The notes beneath the pieces were generated by a model that saw only the letters and a list, made by a program, of their open reading frames with translations, made no database searches and was not told the DNA's origin. Below are positions 34,305 to 42,543 of a stretch of DNA of 64,000 nt, piece after piece. Where the stretch lies: positions 1 through 64,000 of the forward strand of contig JANWYJ010000012.1 of the NCBI GenBank assembly GCA_025055115.1, in the 5' to 3' direction. The translations under genes were made by a program, and so were the position numbers. This DNA comes from Gemmata sp. (GTDB taxonomy: Bacteria > Planctomycetota > Planctomycetia > Gemmatales > Gemmataceae). Position 1 is the first letter of the stretch, and every line of letters begins with the position of its first letter.

Positions 34305-34537
34305 GGATGCCTCCGTGCCGGGGGGTGATGATCGCTGGTCATCTCAACTCGAGCATCTGTCGTGCCAATCACCTGGCCGTCGGCGGAAATTTCGCGTACA
34401 ACCGTGATTTCTCGTGTTTCTGCAACTGCAACAGCGGAACGGTGGTTGCGGTAGCGTCGTTGGAACCGTTGTAACCGCTTCAACTTGACAAAAACTCTAC
34501 ATTTTGGTGTTGGCAGAGTTACAATGCCGGCCGTCAA
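34301..34537 (-). CDS. Small hypothetical protein upstream of the coupled gene
   Basis: A frame of up to 78 residues starting from TTG at 34537, or from a later TTG before LKRLQRFQRR. The N-terminal half is very basic (VKLKRLQRFQRRYRNHRS), the rest mixed with SADGQVIGTTDARVEM. It ends in the ATGA shared with the next gene. The start codon is uncertain. Support comes from the coupling and same-strand position only. Confidence 0.4.
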   Translation of the reverse strand: MTAGIVTLPTPKCRVFVKLKRLQRFQRRYRNHRSAVAVAETREITVVREISADGQVIGTTDARVEMTSDHHPPARRHP

Positions 34538-34701
34538 ACGGCTCCGCAGGGGCTACAACCCACCGGCACCCGCGTGTTGACGCCGTCCTCGAAGGCCCGC
34601 ACAATGGACCCCGCTTGGCGTTGTGGCCGTATAAACCGCGGTTGGGCCAGGTCGCCCCCTTGATCCATCACTCCCCCGCCGCCCGAGCTATGGGAAATAC
34701 C

Positions 34702-35343
34702 ATGCCGGTTCAAGTTCACACGATTGTCTCCGAGCCGTTTGAGGAAAATTCTTACCTAGTATGGCGTGACGGAAGCTCGGACGCGTTTGTTGTCGATCCT
34801 GGGTTCCAGCCGGAACTGATCCTCGAGGCCATGAAGGCCAACGAACTGTCGTTGGTGGCCATTATTTGTACACATGGCCACTGCGATCACATCGCGGGTA
34901 ATGCGGCTCTCAAACAAGCCTATCCGCACGCTCCGATCATTATTGGAAGTGGCGATGCACCCATGCTCACCGATCCTTTGCGCAACATGAGTGCTGTCTT
35001 TGGCTGTCCTATCACAAGTCCGCCGGCGGATCGTGTCGTGAGTGAGGGTGAGGTGATTACGGTCGCCGGCATCCCCTTGGATGTTTTCGCGATCCCCGGC
35101 CATTCGGCGGGGCACGTTGTGTATGTGCTGCGCCAGAGCGCACCGACTTTGGTATTTGGGGGCGATGTGCTATTTCGGGGGAGTATTGGGCGAACGGATT
35201 TCCCCGGCGGCAGTTTTACGGAATTGAAGGCTCATATCGAGCGGGTGTTGTGGGCGCTTCCGGACAATAGTGTCGTCTATCCTGGTCATGGTCCTGTTAC
35301 CACGGTGGGCCATGAAAAACGTACGAACCCTTTTCTCGTCTGA
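34702..35343 (+). CDS. MBL-fold metallo-hydrolase (glyoxalase II-like)
   Basis: A 213-residue metallo-beta-lactamase-fold protein. The zinc site HGHCDH is in ICTHGHCDHIAGNAAL, the next histidine in IPGHSAGHV, the bridging aspartate in FGGDVLF, and the last histidine in VYPGHGPVTTVG. The FRGSIGRTDFPGG segment is typical of glyoxalase II-like YcbL-type hydrolases. It probably hydrolyses a thioester such as S-lactoylglutathione or a related compound, though this is inferred. The start at 34702 has GGGA six bases upstream; an ATG at 34690 is an alternative. Confidence 0.92.
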   Translation: MPVQVHTIVSEPFEENSYLVWRDGSSDAFVVDPGFQPELILEAMKANELSLVAIICTHGHCDHIAGNAALKQAYPHAPIIIGSGDAPMLTDPLRNMSAVFGCPITSPPADRVVSEGEVITVAGIPLDVFAIPGHSAGHVVYVLRQSAPTLVFGGDVLFRGSIGRTDFPGGSFTELKAHIERVLWALPDNSVVYPGHGPVTTVGHEKRTNPFLV

Positions 35344-35383
35344 ATACCGCCCACTTGAAGGACAATAGACGCTGCGCCGTCGA

Positions 35384-36373
35384 TCAATGGGGATACCCAA
35401 TCGCGTGCAAGAGTTCTTGGGTCAGAACAAACGGTCGGGGTGGGATGCTAGCCAAGCGAAAAAGCGGCAGAAGTTCGCGAGCGGAGATTGGCTCCGGCTT
35501 GGCTAGCCAGCCGCACGACCAGGCTAGCAGGCCGATCAGCCGTTCCGGCTTCACCCCGGCAGCACGCAAGGCCGCTAACCGCGTATCACCGTGGCGTTTG
35601 GCCAAGCGGCGCCCATCGGGGCCAACAACCAAAGGAATGTGAGCGAATTCCGGGGGAGTCAGACCGAAGGCACGGTACAACAACAATTGCCGCGGCGTTG
35701 AGGGAATGAGGTCATCACCGCGGAGCACTTCGGTAACACCCATCGCGGCATCGTCGATGACTACTGCCAATTGATAAGCGGGCGTGCCCTGTTCCACCAC
35801 CGCAGGGGGTAACGCATTCCCACTTGGCGCGAACTTCTTCCAAACGACGAAATCACCGCTGATGTGTTTCAGGTCGATGTGGCATGGACCGGCGAAGCGG
35901 TCGGTGAAACGTGGGCTTTCGCGGACGCGGAAACGCCAGGCCCACGGAGTTCCGGCAGCGTGCAAGGCGGAGGCATCCGCGACGCACCGCTGGGCACAAG
36001 TCCCAGGGTAGGGGATTTCTTCACCGGCGTGGGGGGCACTGGCAGCCGCGGCGATGTCGGAGCGGGTACAGGTACAGGGATAGACGAGGTCGCGTTTTTT
36101 CAGTTCTTCTAGCGCAGCTTGGTAGTAGGGCCAGCGCGTTGTTTGGACGACCGGTTCACCGTCCCAATCCAGCCCTAACCACCGCAGATCGTCGAGTACC
36201 GCCGCAGCTGCTCCGGGTTTTACCCGCGGAGAGTCGATATCCTCAATACGGAGCTTCACCATACCACCTTGCGCGCGAGCGGAAAGCCACGCGATCAAGT
36301 AGGTTCGCGCGTTACCAACATGCTGCGCTCCGGTGGGTGAAGGCGCCAGCCGACCAACAACCGGGGAAGCCAT
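35384..36373 (-). CDS. gluQRS: Glutamyl-Q tRNA(Asp) synthetase
   Basis: GluQRS attaches glutamate to queuosine in the anticodon of tRNA-Asp. It is a shortened glutamyl-tRNA synthetase lacking the anticodon-binding domain, and this 329-residue product has that length. GRLAPSPTGAQHVGNARTYL carries the HIGH-equivalent (HVGN); the zinc site is in YPCTCTRSDI and YPGTCAQRC; RGDDLIPSTPRQLLLYRAFG and LAKRHGDTRL (KMSKS-equivalent) follow. The start at 36373 gives MASPVVGRLAPSPTG; an ATG at 36382 is possible. No queuosine synthesis gene is in the window. Confidence 0.93.
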   Translation of the reverse strand: MASPVVGRLAPSPTGAQHVGNARTYLIAWLSARAQGGMVKLRIEDIDSPRVKPGAAAAVLDDLRWLGLDWDGEPVVQTTRWPYYQAALEELKKRDLVYPCTCTRSDIAAAASAPHAGEEIPYPGTCAQRCVADASALHAAGTPWAWRFRVRESPRFTDRFAGPCHIDLKHISGDFVVWKKFAPSGNALPPAVVEQGTPAYQLAVVIDDAAMGVTEVLRGDDLIPSTPRQLLLYRAFGLTPPEFAHIPLVVGPDGRRLAKRHGDTRLAALRAAGVKPERLIGLLAWSCGWLAKPEPISARELLPLFRLASIPPRPFVLTQELLHAIGYPH

Positions 36374-36508
36374 GCTTTTCATTTTACATCGTCTCGACTC
36401 CGCAGAAGGAGCCGTTGGGGTTGTGCTGGGGGACTGTTTGCGGCATGATGGCCGCTATCGATCGCCCACGCTCCCCTCTCATTTCGGCTACGGGCAAGGA
36501 GGTAACCG

Positions 36509-38167
36509 ATGGCTCGTCGCGACTTCCCAAACGGCCTACTGTCGGTTTTTCTGACACTGGCTCTGGTGGCTACCACGCGGGCTGAAGATCCGCCCGAGTG
36601 TCCTCGGCCTTTGATCATTTACGATAATCCCGACGAAATTGTCTTTAAGTTTCCGTTCCGTCATGGTTTGCGTGTGGAATGGAAATACCACAACCCCGCC
36701 CCAGCCCAAGCCGCAGCTCCCCCGGCTCAAGGGATCCAATGGCGGCATAAGCCGACGGTTTCTAATGGCTTGACGGGTGGTTTTGGTATGCCGCGGCCCA
36801 GCCCGTTTCTGATGATCCCGTTTTCACCGATGGGCGTCATACGGGATAACGAGGTGAAATGGGTCGACTTCACAACCGACACTTGCGTGCCGTGCCCACC
36901 GTGCCCGTTTCCGCCGGTGACCCCCAACCCCCTCATCGGTACTTGGCAGCGCGATACCGGACACGGTGTTGTGACAGCGACCTTTACCCAGGATGAACTG
37001 AAAATCACGCTCCAACCTGCGGAGGCCAAAGAAATCACGATTCTGCTCACCGCCAGTTACAGCCTGATGAAAGATGGCTTGGTTTTTGGGGCTATCACCA
37101 GCGCGGATGTGGAGTTGAGCGATGGCTGGCCTTCAGATAATGAGATGCTCCGGAAAATCACTAAACTGCGTGGCCAATTGCAATCATGCAGTGATTGGCC
37201 GTTTTCGTTCCGCACGAAAGCCACCGGGTTGGGTATGATGGTCAGCGGGGTGAAATTCCCCGTGATGGAAGGTTTCGATGAAGAGATCGGTCTATTGCTC
37301 GGAGGGGTCTACAAATCGTCGAAAAAGACCCCGAGCGGTTCCGCGCGAGTCGAGACTCCGGCTTCCGGCTCCATGGCGACCAACCCCAACGACCGCGCGA
37401 CACCTCGGCCACCCATACCCCAACCGCCAGCTCCCGCGCTGAGCAACCCGCCGATGGTGCCCCCCGCAAACCCCTTCTGTGCGGCTGGCGACGATGCGAT
37501 GAAGCAGATAGCCTACGAAGCCTTTCAGACACTGCTGAAAAAAAGCGGCATCACACCAGCAGTGGAAGTGACCCTTGCTCCGGCTTGCGAGCCGTGCCCA
37601 CGCGTCGTCACGGCCGAAACCGCCAGCGCTTCGGCGGCGATCAAGCCGGCAACAACCACTCCCGTGGGCAAGACCCACTCCCGTCTTCAAGGGACGTGGT
37701 ACCGACAGATGGGCGGCTATCAATGTGCTATGGCCTTCCAGGATGGGCAAATGACCATCACCCAATCCTTTCTCGAAACGATGGAGGATGGGGCGTTGGT
37801 GGTAGCCCATCTCATCATCACCGCCGATTACCAAATCGTTCGCGAAGGAACAACCATCCTCGGCCTCATCACCGGCGTTGATCTGACATTCGAGGAACCG
37901 GTTGCATCCACCGCGATGCGACCTCTGCGGGATACTTTGGAACAGTTGGCGGCTCTCAAAACCCAAATTGAAGAGAAACCGTTTGCAATGACCGGCCAGG
38001 TCCGTGATGATACCCTCATCATTGGCAGTGTGCGCATGCCGGCGTGCAGCTTGTGGCAAGAACTGGAGCCGGCCAGCTTCATCGGTGGCCGTTATACGAA
38101 CACCGGCGGACAGCCAGTTCCGAAACTCAAACCGGCAGGCGAGAAACCATTCCAGAAATCGAAATAA
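36509..38167 (+). CDS. Secreted protein with duplicated lipocalin-like domain
   Basis: A 552-residue exported protein (signal MARRDFPNGLLSVFLTLALV to TRA). It contains two homologous domains. The first (about 145-275) begins IGTWQRDTGHGVVTATF and the second (about 392-530) begins QGTWYRQMGGYQCAMAF; each continues with a beta-strand series (ITILLTASYSLMKDGLVFGAI and VVAHLIITADYQIVREGTTILGLI) and ends in a VRMP/VKFP strand. A proline-rich linker separates them. There are CPPCPF and CEPCPR cysteine pairs before each domain. Function unknown. The start has a perfect AAGGAGGT six bases before ATG, unusually strong for this window. Confidence 0.72.
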   Translation: MARRDFPNGLLSVFLTLALVATTRAEDPPECPRPLIIYDNPDEIVFKFPFRHGLRVEWKYHNPAPAQAAAPPAQGIQWRHKPTVSNGLTGGFGMPRPSPFLMIPFSPMGVIRDNEVKWVDFTTDTCVPCPPCPFPPVTPNPLIGTWQRDTGHGVVTATFTQDELKITLQPAEAKEITILLTASYSLMKDGLVFGAITSADVELSDGWPSDNEMLRKITKLRGQLQSCSDWPFSFRTKATGLGMMVSGVKFPVMEGFDEEIGLLLGGVYKSSKKTPSGSARVETPASGSMATNPNDRATPRPPIPQPPAPALSNPPMVPPANPFCAAGDDAMKQIAYEAFQTLLKKSGITPAVEVTLAPACEPCPRVVTAETASASAAIKPATTTPVGKTHSRLQGTWYRQMGGYQCAMAFQDGQMTITQSFLETMEDGALVVAHLIITADYQIVREGTTILGLITGVDLTFEEPVASTAMRPLRDTLEQLAALKTQIEEKPFAMTGQVRDDTLIIGSVRMPACSLWQELEPASFIGGRYTNTGGQPVPKLKPAGEKPFQKSK

Positions 38168-38180
38168 AGGGGCTGTGGCT

Positions 38181-38214
38181 CTCTACAGCGATGGAACTCT
38201 CCACAGCGATGGAA
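38181..38214. repeat. Imperfect tandem repeat after the duplicated-domain gene
   Basis: CTCTACAGCGATGGAA at 38181-38196 is followed by CTCTCCACAGCGATGGAA at 38197-38214, an adjacent copy with a two-base length difference. Confidence 0.75.
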
Positions 38215-38335
38215 GAAGTTATCGCTGGCAGGCTAGGAGCACGTTGCGATCTGCCAGCGGCTTCCCGCGCTAGTTTGTTTGGCTTTTCATCGCTGGTTTG
38301 TCTCAAAAGTAACAACCGCAAGGAGTTGCACCTTG

Positions 38336-38412
38336 CGGTTGTCAGCAGTAACCCTGCGGTTGTGAACACTGACGAGGTTGTGAACACTGACGAGACGGTT
38401 GTGAGCAGTAAC
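38336..38412. repeat. 18-bp tandem repeat flanked by a second direct repeat
   Basis: An 18-base unit occurs exactly at 38358-38375 and 38376-38393. On either side, CGGTTGTCAGCAGTAAC (about 38336-38352) and CGGTTGTGAGCAGTAAC (about 38396-38412) form an outer pair differing at one base, so one duplication lies inside another. Confidence 0.8.
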
Positions 38413-38467
38413 TCAACGGTTGGAAATACTCATCCGGTGAAAAAGTGCCCCTCCTGAATGTGTGCAG

Positions 38468-38551
38468 TGGCTCGGGCGGGACTTGAACCCGCACACCCTT
38501 GCGGGCACAGGCTTCTAAGACCTGCATGTCTGCCAATTCCATCACCGAGCC
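38468..38551 (-). tRNA. tRNA-Leu (anticodon TAG)
   Basis: On the minus strand the acceptor stem GGCTCGG (38551-38545) pairs with CCGAGCC (38475-38469), with the discriminator base A at 38468. The anticodon stem CAGGT/GCCTG encloses the loop CTTAGAA with anticodon TAG, which reads CUA leucine codons. The long variable arm, as in class II tRNAs, and the T-arm GCGGGTTCAAGTCCCGC are visible. The 84-base gene does not encode the 3' CCA. Confidence 0.95.
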
Positions 38552-38574
38552 AAATACCTCTTCATCTCAGGCTT

Positions 38575-38602
38575 ATTCTAGCAAAAAACGGTTCCCTGTC
38601 GC
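38575..38602 (-). promoter_or_regulatory. Candidate promoter of the tRNA-Leu gene
   Basis: On the minus strand GCGACA (38602-38597) and TAGAAT (38580-38575) are spaced 16 bases apart. Transcription would start near 38568, about 17 bases before the mature tRNA. Confidence 0.45.
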
Positions 38603-38765
38603 GGAGATTCACCGCCTTCGGTCCATGGGGAAAAATTCTGAAAAAATGCAATTATGAGAAAAAAAGGAGTTGTTAAAAGTCGATGAGTAGGCTACCATTC
38701 AATTGTCGGTCAAGGCATTTCGTAACATACAACCGCGTTCGCGGTAACGTTTTAGGGATCGACGC

Positions 38766-39038
38766 ATGAAACGGGTTCTCTCCAGCGTTCGGGAAGAATC
38801 GCCCTTCGCGACTCCGCCGCGTGTTCTCATAGTCGCGGATGATGATAGCGCTCATGAAGCTGTGGCTCTGGTTGAAGCACTGGATGAAATTGGTGCCGAA
38901 GCGGAGGTTCGCTTTGGGCTGGAAGCGGCGCATGCCCGAATTCGTCATCCGGATGCCGTGATCGTTGCGGAACCTTGGGGCTATCGTGTCGCCCGGCATC
39001 ACCCGGTGTTGGAGCAACTGCACGTCACGGTGAGCTAG
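38766..39038 (+). CDS. Small receiver-like hypothetical protein
   Basis: A 90-residue protein. PRVLIVADDDSAHEAVALVEALDEIGAEAEVRFGLEAA resembles the first half of a response-regulator receiver domain (beta1, acidic pocket DDD, alpha1, beta2), and PDAVIVAE could be beta3 with the usual phospho-aspartate replaced. It is too short to be a complete receiver. AGGG lies eight bases before the ATG, and the upstream 130 bases are AT-rich, as expected for a promoter. The stop codon region is repeated downstream (39028-39081). It is probably a real gene with no assigned role. Confidence 0.6.
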   Translation: MKRVLSSVREESPFATPPRVLIVADDDSAHEAVALVEALDEIGAEAEVRFGLEAAHARIRHPDAVIVAEPWGYRVARHHPVLEQLHVTVS

Positions 39039-39081
39039 CTGAAAACTGCGGTGAGCTAGCTGAAAACCACGATGAGCTAGC
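39028..39081. repeat. 21-bp-period repeat, three copies, covering a stop codon
   Basis: CGGTGAGCTAGCTGAAAAC occurs at 39028-39046 and 39049-39067, and a third shorter copy, CGATGAGCTAGC, at 39070-39081. The first copy includes the TAG stop (39036-39038) of the small receiver-like gene. Confidence 0.9.
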
Positions 39082-39106
39082 CAGCAATGGCGATCGGCCC
39101 TGCCGC

Positions 39107-40303
39107 TCATGTCTTTCCGGCGTTGGTGGCTGAACCGTGTCGTTGCACGGCGGCGTATACGTCACGAAGAGGGATGGCGTTATTGCGAGCGATCCGCGCA
39201 CAGTCTTCGTACTCGGGGGTCAGAATTGCGAAGCCATCGCTGCGCCAGCCGCGTTTGGCTCGCACTAGACCCCAGGGGGTTTCAACCTCGATCATTTCGC
39301 GCTGCAACTTGGAACGATTTACATTGGTGCGGCGAATCCCGAAGGTTCCCGTTTCGCGAAAGAGGATCGTTTCCAACTCATTGACGCGGCTAACGTCGCT
39401 GAGAACGCTCAACAGCACACCAGGCCGATTCTTCTTCATCTGAATTGGCTGCGTAAAAACATCCAGCGCTCCGGCTGCGAACAATTGTTCCATCGTGAAG
39501 CCGATCACTTCAGGGGAAACATCGTCGAGATTCGTTTCGAGAACGACCACGCGATCACATTCCGCCCCCGGTGCGGGGGCGGAAACCTCGGTCGTGGTTC
39601 CAAGAAAGAGCCGCAGGATGTTCGGTTGTTCGAGGAAGTCTTTGGTTCCTGCGCCGTGGGCAATGCGTTCGATCGTCAAAAGTGGGGATGGGGTGAATTC
39701 CTGAACCACGGTGGTGAGAATGGCTGCTCCGGTGGGGGTGGTCAGCTCGGCCTTGACAGCGGAGGGGGCCAACGGCACACCTTTGAGCAACTCCGCGGTA
39801 CCCGGCGTAGGAACCGGCATGATACCGTGGGCACCCTTGACGGTCCCACTGCCCACCGCCACCGGGGAACTTGTGAACTTCTCGACACCCAACAAATCCA
39901 GCCCCACAGCAGCGCCGACAATGTCGGCAATACTATCCAAAGCCCCCACTTCATGAAAATGAACCCGTTCCAGGGGCAGGCCATGAGCCACAGATTCGGC
40001 CACTGCGATTTTGTGGAAGATCGTGCGTGCCAATTCCCGTTGTTGCGCGCTGAAAGAACCTTGGGCGAGAATCGCTTCTACATCGGGCAGAAAACGGTAA
40101 TTGTCCTGATCGGCGGCCGTGATAGTGACCTTGGTGGCGGGAAAACCACAGCGTTTGACTTTCTCCACTTCCACCGCAATCGGCAGGCCTAAGGAGCCGA
40201 TAGCGCCGCGAATCGCTTCAACAGGAACTCCCGCATCAATCACTGCCCCAAGCACCATATCCCCACTGATGCCACTAAAACAATCGAAATGCGCCACTCG
40301 CAT
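39107..40303 (-). CDS. larC: Nickel pincer cofactor synthesis protein LarC
   Basis: LarC inserts nickel into the pyridinium-derived pincer cofactor of lactate racemase and related enzymes. The 398-residue protein has AHFDCFSGISGDMVLGAVIDAG at its N-terminus, the histidine-rich RVHFHEVGALDSIADIVGAA, VGSGTVKGAHGIMPVP and TNLDDVSPEVIGFTMEQLF, then the CTP/nickel-binding C-terminal part. In some lactobacilli the gene is split and joined by frameshifting; here it is one uninterrupted frame. larA, larB and larE were not found in the window. GGAG precedes the ATG. It is divergent from the toroid-DUF362 gene. Confidence 0.92.
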   Translation of the reverse strand: MRVAHFDCFSGISGDMVLGAVIDAGVPVEAIRGAIGSLGLPIAVEVEKVKRCGFPATKVTITAADQDNYRFLPDVEAILAQGSFSAQQRELARTIFHKIAVAESVAHGLPLERVHFHEVGALDSIADIVGAAVGLDLLGVEKFTSSPVAVGSGTVKGAHGIMPVPTPGTAELLKGVPLAPSAVKAELTTPTGAAILTTVVQEFTPSPLLTIERIAHGAGTKDFLEQPNILRLFLGTTTEVSAPAPGAECDRVVVLETNLDDVSPEVIGFTMEQLFAAGALDVFTQPIQMKKNRPGVLLSVLSDVSRVNELETILFRETGTFGIRRTNVNRSKLQREMIEVETPWGLVRAKRGWRSDGFAILTPEYEDCARIARNNAIPLRDVYAAVQRHGSATNAGKT

Positions 40304-40442
40304 AAATGCTCCCCACCGCTCGATTCCGCGGGGTTGTGAATTTTTTGTTCACACTTCAGCGGAAGATGAAACTGTTCTATTGGATTTGCTCCGTGTTGCG
40401 TGGCATAAACAAGTATCGCCCCGGTTCGGGAGTCACGCGGTG

Positions 40443-42377
40443 ATGGGTTATTCGGAATTATTGTCGCGTTTGGTGGCGTGTGCGAACCCGGATGGCGGTT
40501 GGGGCTACCAGGTTGGCAAAGCCAGCCACCCCGAGCCGACTTGTCTGGCCTTGCTGGCTCTCCGCACGGCGCCAGAGGCGTTTGCGGCCGCGATCAGCGC
40601 GGGTTTGGCGGCATTGGAACGGCATCGCCAGCCCGATGGCGGCTACCGCCTGGCCCAAGGCCGCCCCGAAGCCGAATGGTCTACCGCAATTGCTCTGTTT
40701 ACGAAATTGGTTCTTGGCGCAAGCCCCGGGCAGATGACAGCGACGATTTCCCGATTGCTCGCGATCGAAAGCCGAATCATCGAGCGCAGTCCGGAAACGT
40801 CGGACATGGAAAACGATATTGATTTGAAGCTTGTCGGCTGGCCGTGGGCCGCGGCGAATTTCGGTTGGGTCGAGCCGACGGCGTGGGCCTGCCTGGCGCT
40901 ACGTGCCGCGGGGTTCGAACAGCACCCGCGTGTGCAGGAGGGGTTGCGGCTATTGCTCGATCGGGCGTTCGACACCGGCGGTGCCAATTATGGTAACCGC
41001 GTCGTTCTGGGCACGCCCACCGAACCGATTCCCGGACCCACGGCGATTTTTTTGGCGGCGGTCCAAGGAGCGGTCGAACATCCCCGGATTGATGCTTCCG
41101 TCGGGTATTTGCGGGTTTCTGCAGCCCATAGTGATGATCTGGAACATCTCGCCTGGTCGCGGATTGCCTTGGGGCTTTACGATCACGACAGCGCCACCCG
41201 CGAGCTACTGCCGGAACTGGAGCGAAAAATTCTCACCTTGGCGGCCGATCCCCAGACCTCGCCCCTCCACCTCGCTCTGGCCGCAATTGCCATCGCCCCT
41301 CACAATCCCTTCCGTCTTCGCTCCACCGTGGCTCCTCCGGAGGATGTACCCTTGCCCCGCCGCCGCCAAGGGCGTGGCATTCTCGACCGGATTGCGGCCA
41401 CAGTACGCGGGGTGATGGTCGCTGGTATTTCCCAACTCAAGCCACTGCCGGCCACCTCGGCTGTCCACATTGCCCGAGTACCCAGTTACGACGAGCCACT
41501 GCTGGAAGTCCTCACACGGCAGTTTGAGCATTTCCGCTCTGTCTGTCCTATGGCGGGAAAACGCGTGGTCATCAAACCCAATCTCGTCGAGTATCGGCCA
41601 CAGCGGGTCATCAATACCGACATTCGCGTGATTGATGCCGTCATCGGCTTATGCAAAAACGAAGGAGCGGCCGAGGTCGTGGTGGCAGAAGGCCCGGGGC
41701 ACTGGCGCAACACACAGTTTCTCGTTCGGGAAAGCGGATTGGAAGCGGTGTTGCAGAAGCACCACGTTCCCTTTGTCGATGTCAACCACGACGAACCGGT
41801 GAAGGTGATGAATTTGGGGCGACTGACGCGGTTGGACTACTTGTATGTGTCGCGGACGGTTCATCAGGCCGAGGTTTTGATTTCCCTGGCCAAGCTGAAA
41901 ACTCACCACTGGGCCGGGGTAACACTGTCGCTCAAGAACCTTTTTGGGATACTTCCCGGCATTTGTTACGGTTGGCCGAAGAACGAGCTGCACTGGCGGG
42001 GAATTCCTCAAAGTGTCGTGGATATTGCCTGTACCTGCCCGCCACAATTGGCGATTGTGGATGCGATCGTAGGCATGGAGGGCGATGGCCCGCTGCACGG
42101 CACCGCCAAGCATGTCGGGGCACTGGTGATGGGTGTTGACCCGTTGGCCGTCGATGCGACTTGTACGCGCTTGATGGGCTTCCCCCCCGAGCGGATTCCC
42201 ACGCTCGTATTGGCCCAGGCACGGCGGCTGGGACGGCTGCACGAAGCGGAAATTCCCCAACTGGGCGAATCCATCGCAGCGTTGGCCCAGCCATTTGCGT
42301 GGCCGCCGCTCATCGAACGCCAGTTGTTGCCGGAACGGCGGCCGGCGGCCAGCGAGGGGAACCGTCGTCGCGCCTGA
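40443..42377 (+). CDS. Alpha/alpha-toroid and DUF362 fusion protein
   Basis: A 644-residue protein with two parts. Residues about 1-300 have the repeated motif of terpene cyclase/prenyltransferase toroids: PDGGWGYQVG, EPTCLALLAL, RQPDGGYRLAQ, EPTAWACLALRAAGF, GGANYGNR. None of the DXDD type cyclase motifs is obvious, so it may only be a scaffold. Residues about 345-620 are a DUF362 domain: KRVVIKPNLVEYRP, EVVVAEGPGHWRNTQFL, LISLAKLKTHHWAGVTLSLKNLFG and GPLHGTAKHVGALVMGVDPLAVDATCTRLMG. Iron-sulfur ferredoxin motifs that often accompany DUF362 are absent. The ATG at 40443 has GGGAG ten bases upstream. Function unknown. Confidence 0.82.
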   Translation: MGYSELLSRLVACANPDGGWGYQVGKASHPEPTCLALLALRTAPEAFAAAISAGLAALERHRQPDGGYRLAQGRPEAEWSTAIALFTKLVLGASPGQMTATISRLLAIESRIIERSPETSDMENDIDLKLVGWPWAAANFGWVEPTAWACLALRAAGFEQHPRVQEGLRLLLDRAFDTGGANYGNRVVLGTPTEPIPGPTAIFLAAVQGAVEHPRIDASVGYLRVSAAHSDDLEHLAWSRIALGLYDHDSATRELLPELERKILTLAADPQTSPLHLALAAIAIAPHNPFRLRSTVAPPEDVPLPRRRQGRGILDRIAATVRGVMVAGISQLKPLPATSAVHIARVPSYDEPLLEVLTRQFEHFRSVCPMAGKRVVIKPNLVEYRPQRVINTDIRVIDAVIGLCKNEGAAEVVVAEGPGHWRNTQFLVRESGLEAVLQKHHVPFVDVNHDEPVKVMNLGRLTRLDYLYVSRTVHQAEVLISLAKLKTHHWAGVTLSLKNLFGILPGICYGWPKNELHWRGIPQSVVDIACTCPPQLAIVDAIVGMEGDGPLHGTAKHVGALVMGVDPLAVDATCTRLMGFPPERIPTLVLAQARRLGRLHEAEIPQLGESIAALAQPFAWPPLIERQLLPERRPAASEGNRRRA

Positions 42378-42543
42378 CTGGGTGGCCCTCGGGATTGTCG
42401 GCCACTGCATCACTTGTTGGAGGTTGTCCGTTGGGGCTGGGCGTGATGCCGAAGTCTTCCCCACCCGGGGTCCGCCGATCGCAACCGTTGGAGGGGGGCG
42501 CGAGGTCAGGGGAACGTCGTCGGAGTGAGGATGGGGAGCGAAC

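Noticed and set aside
34485-34525. Promoter TTGACA / TACAAT upstream of the MBL hydrolase
   Set aside because: The two boxes are 29 bases apart, too far for a sigma-70 promoter.
40119-40442. Upstream extension of the toroid-DUF362 protein
   Set aside because: It overlaps larC in antisense and has no toroid-like content; the ATG at 40443 fits the start of the repeats.
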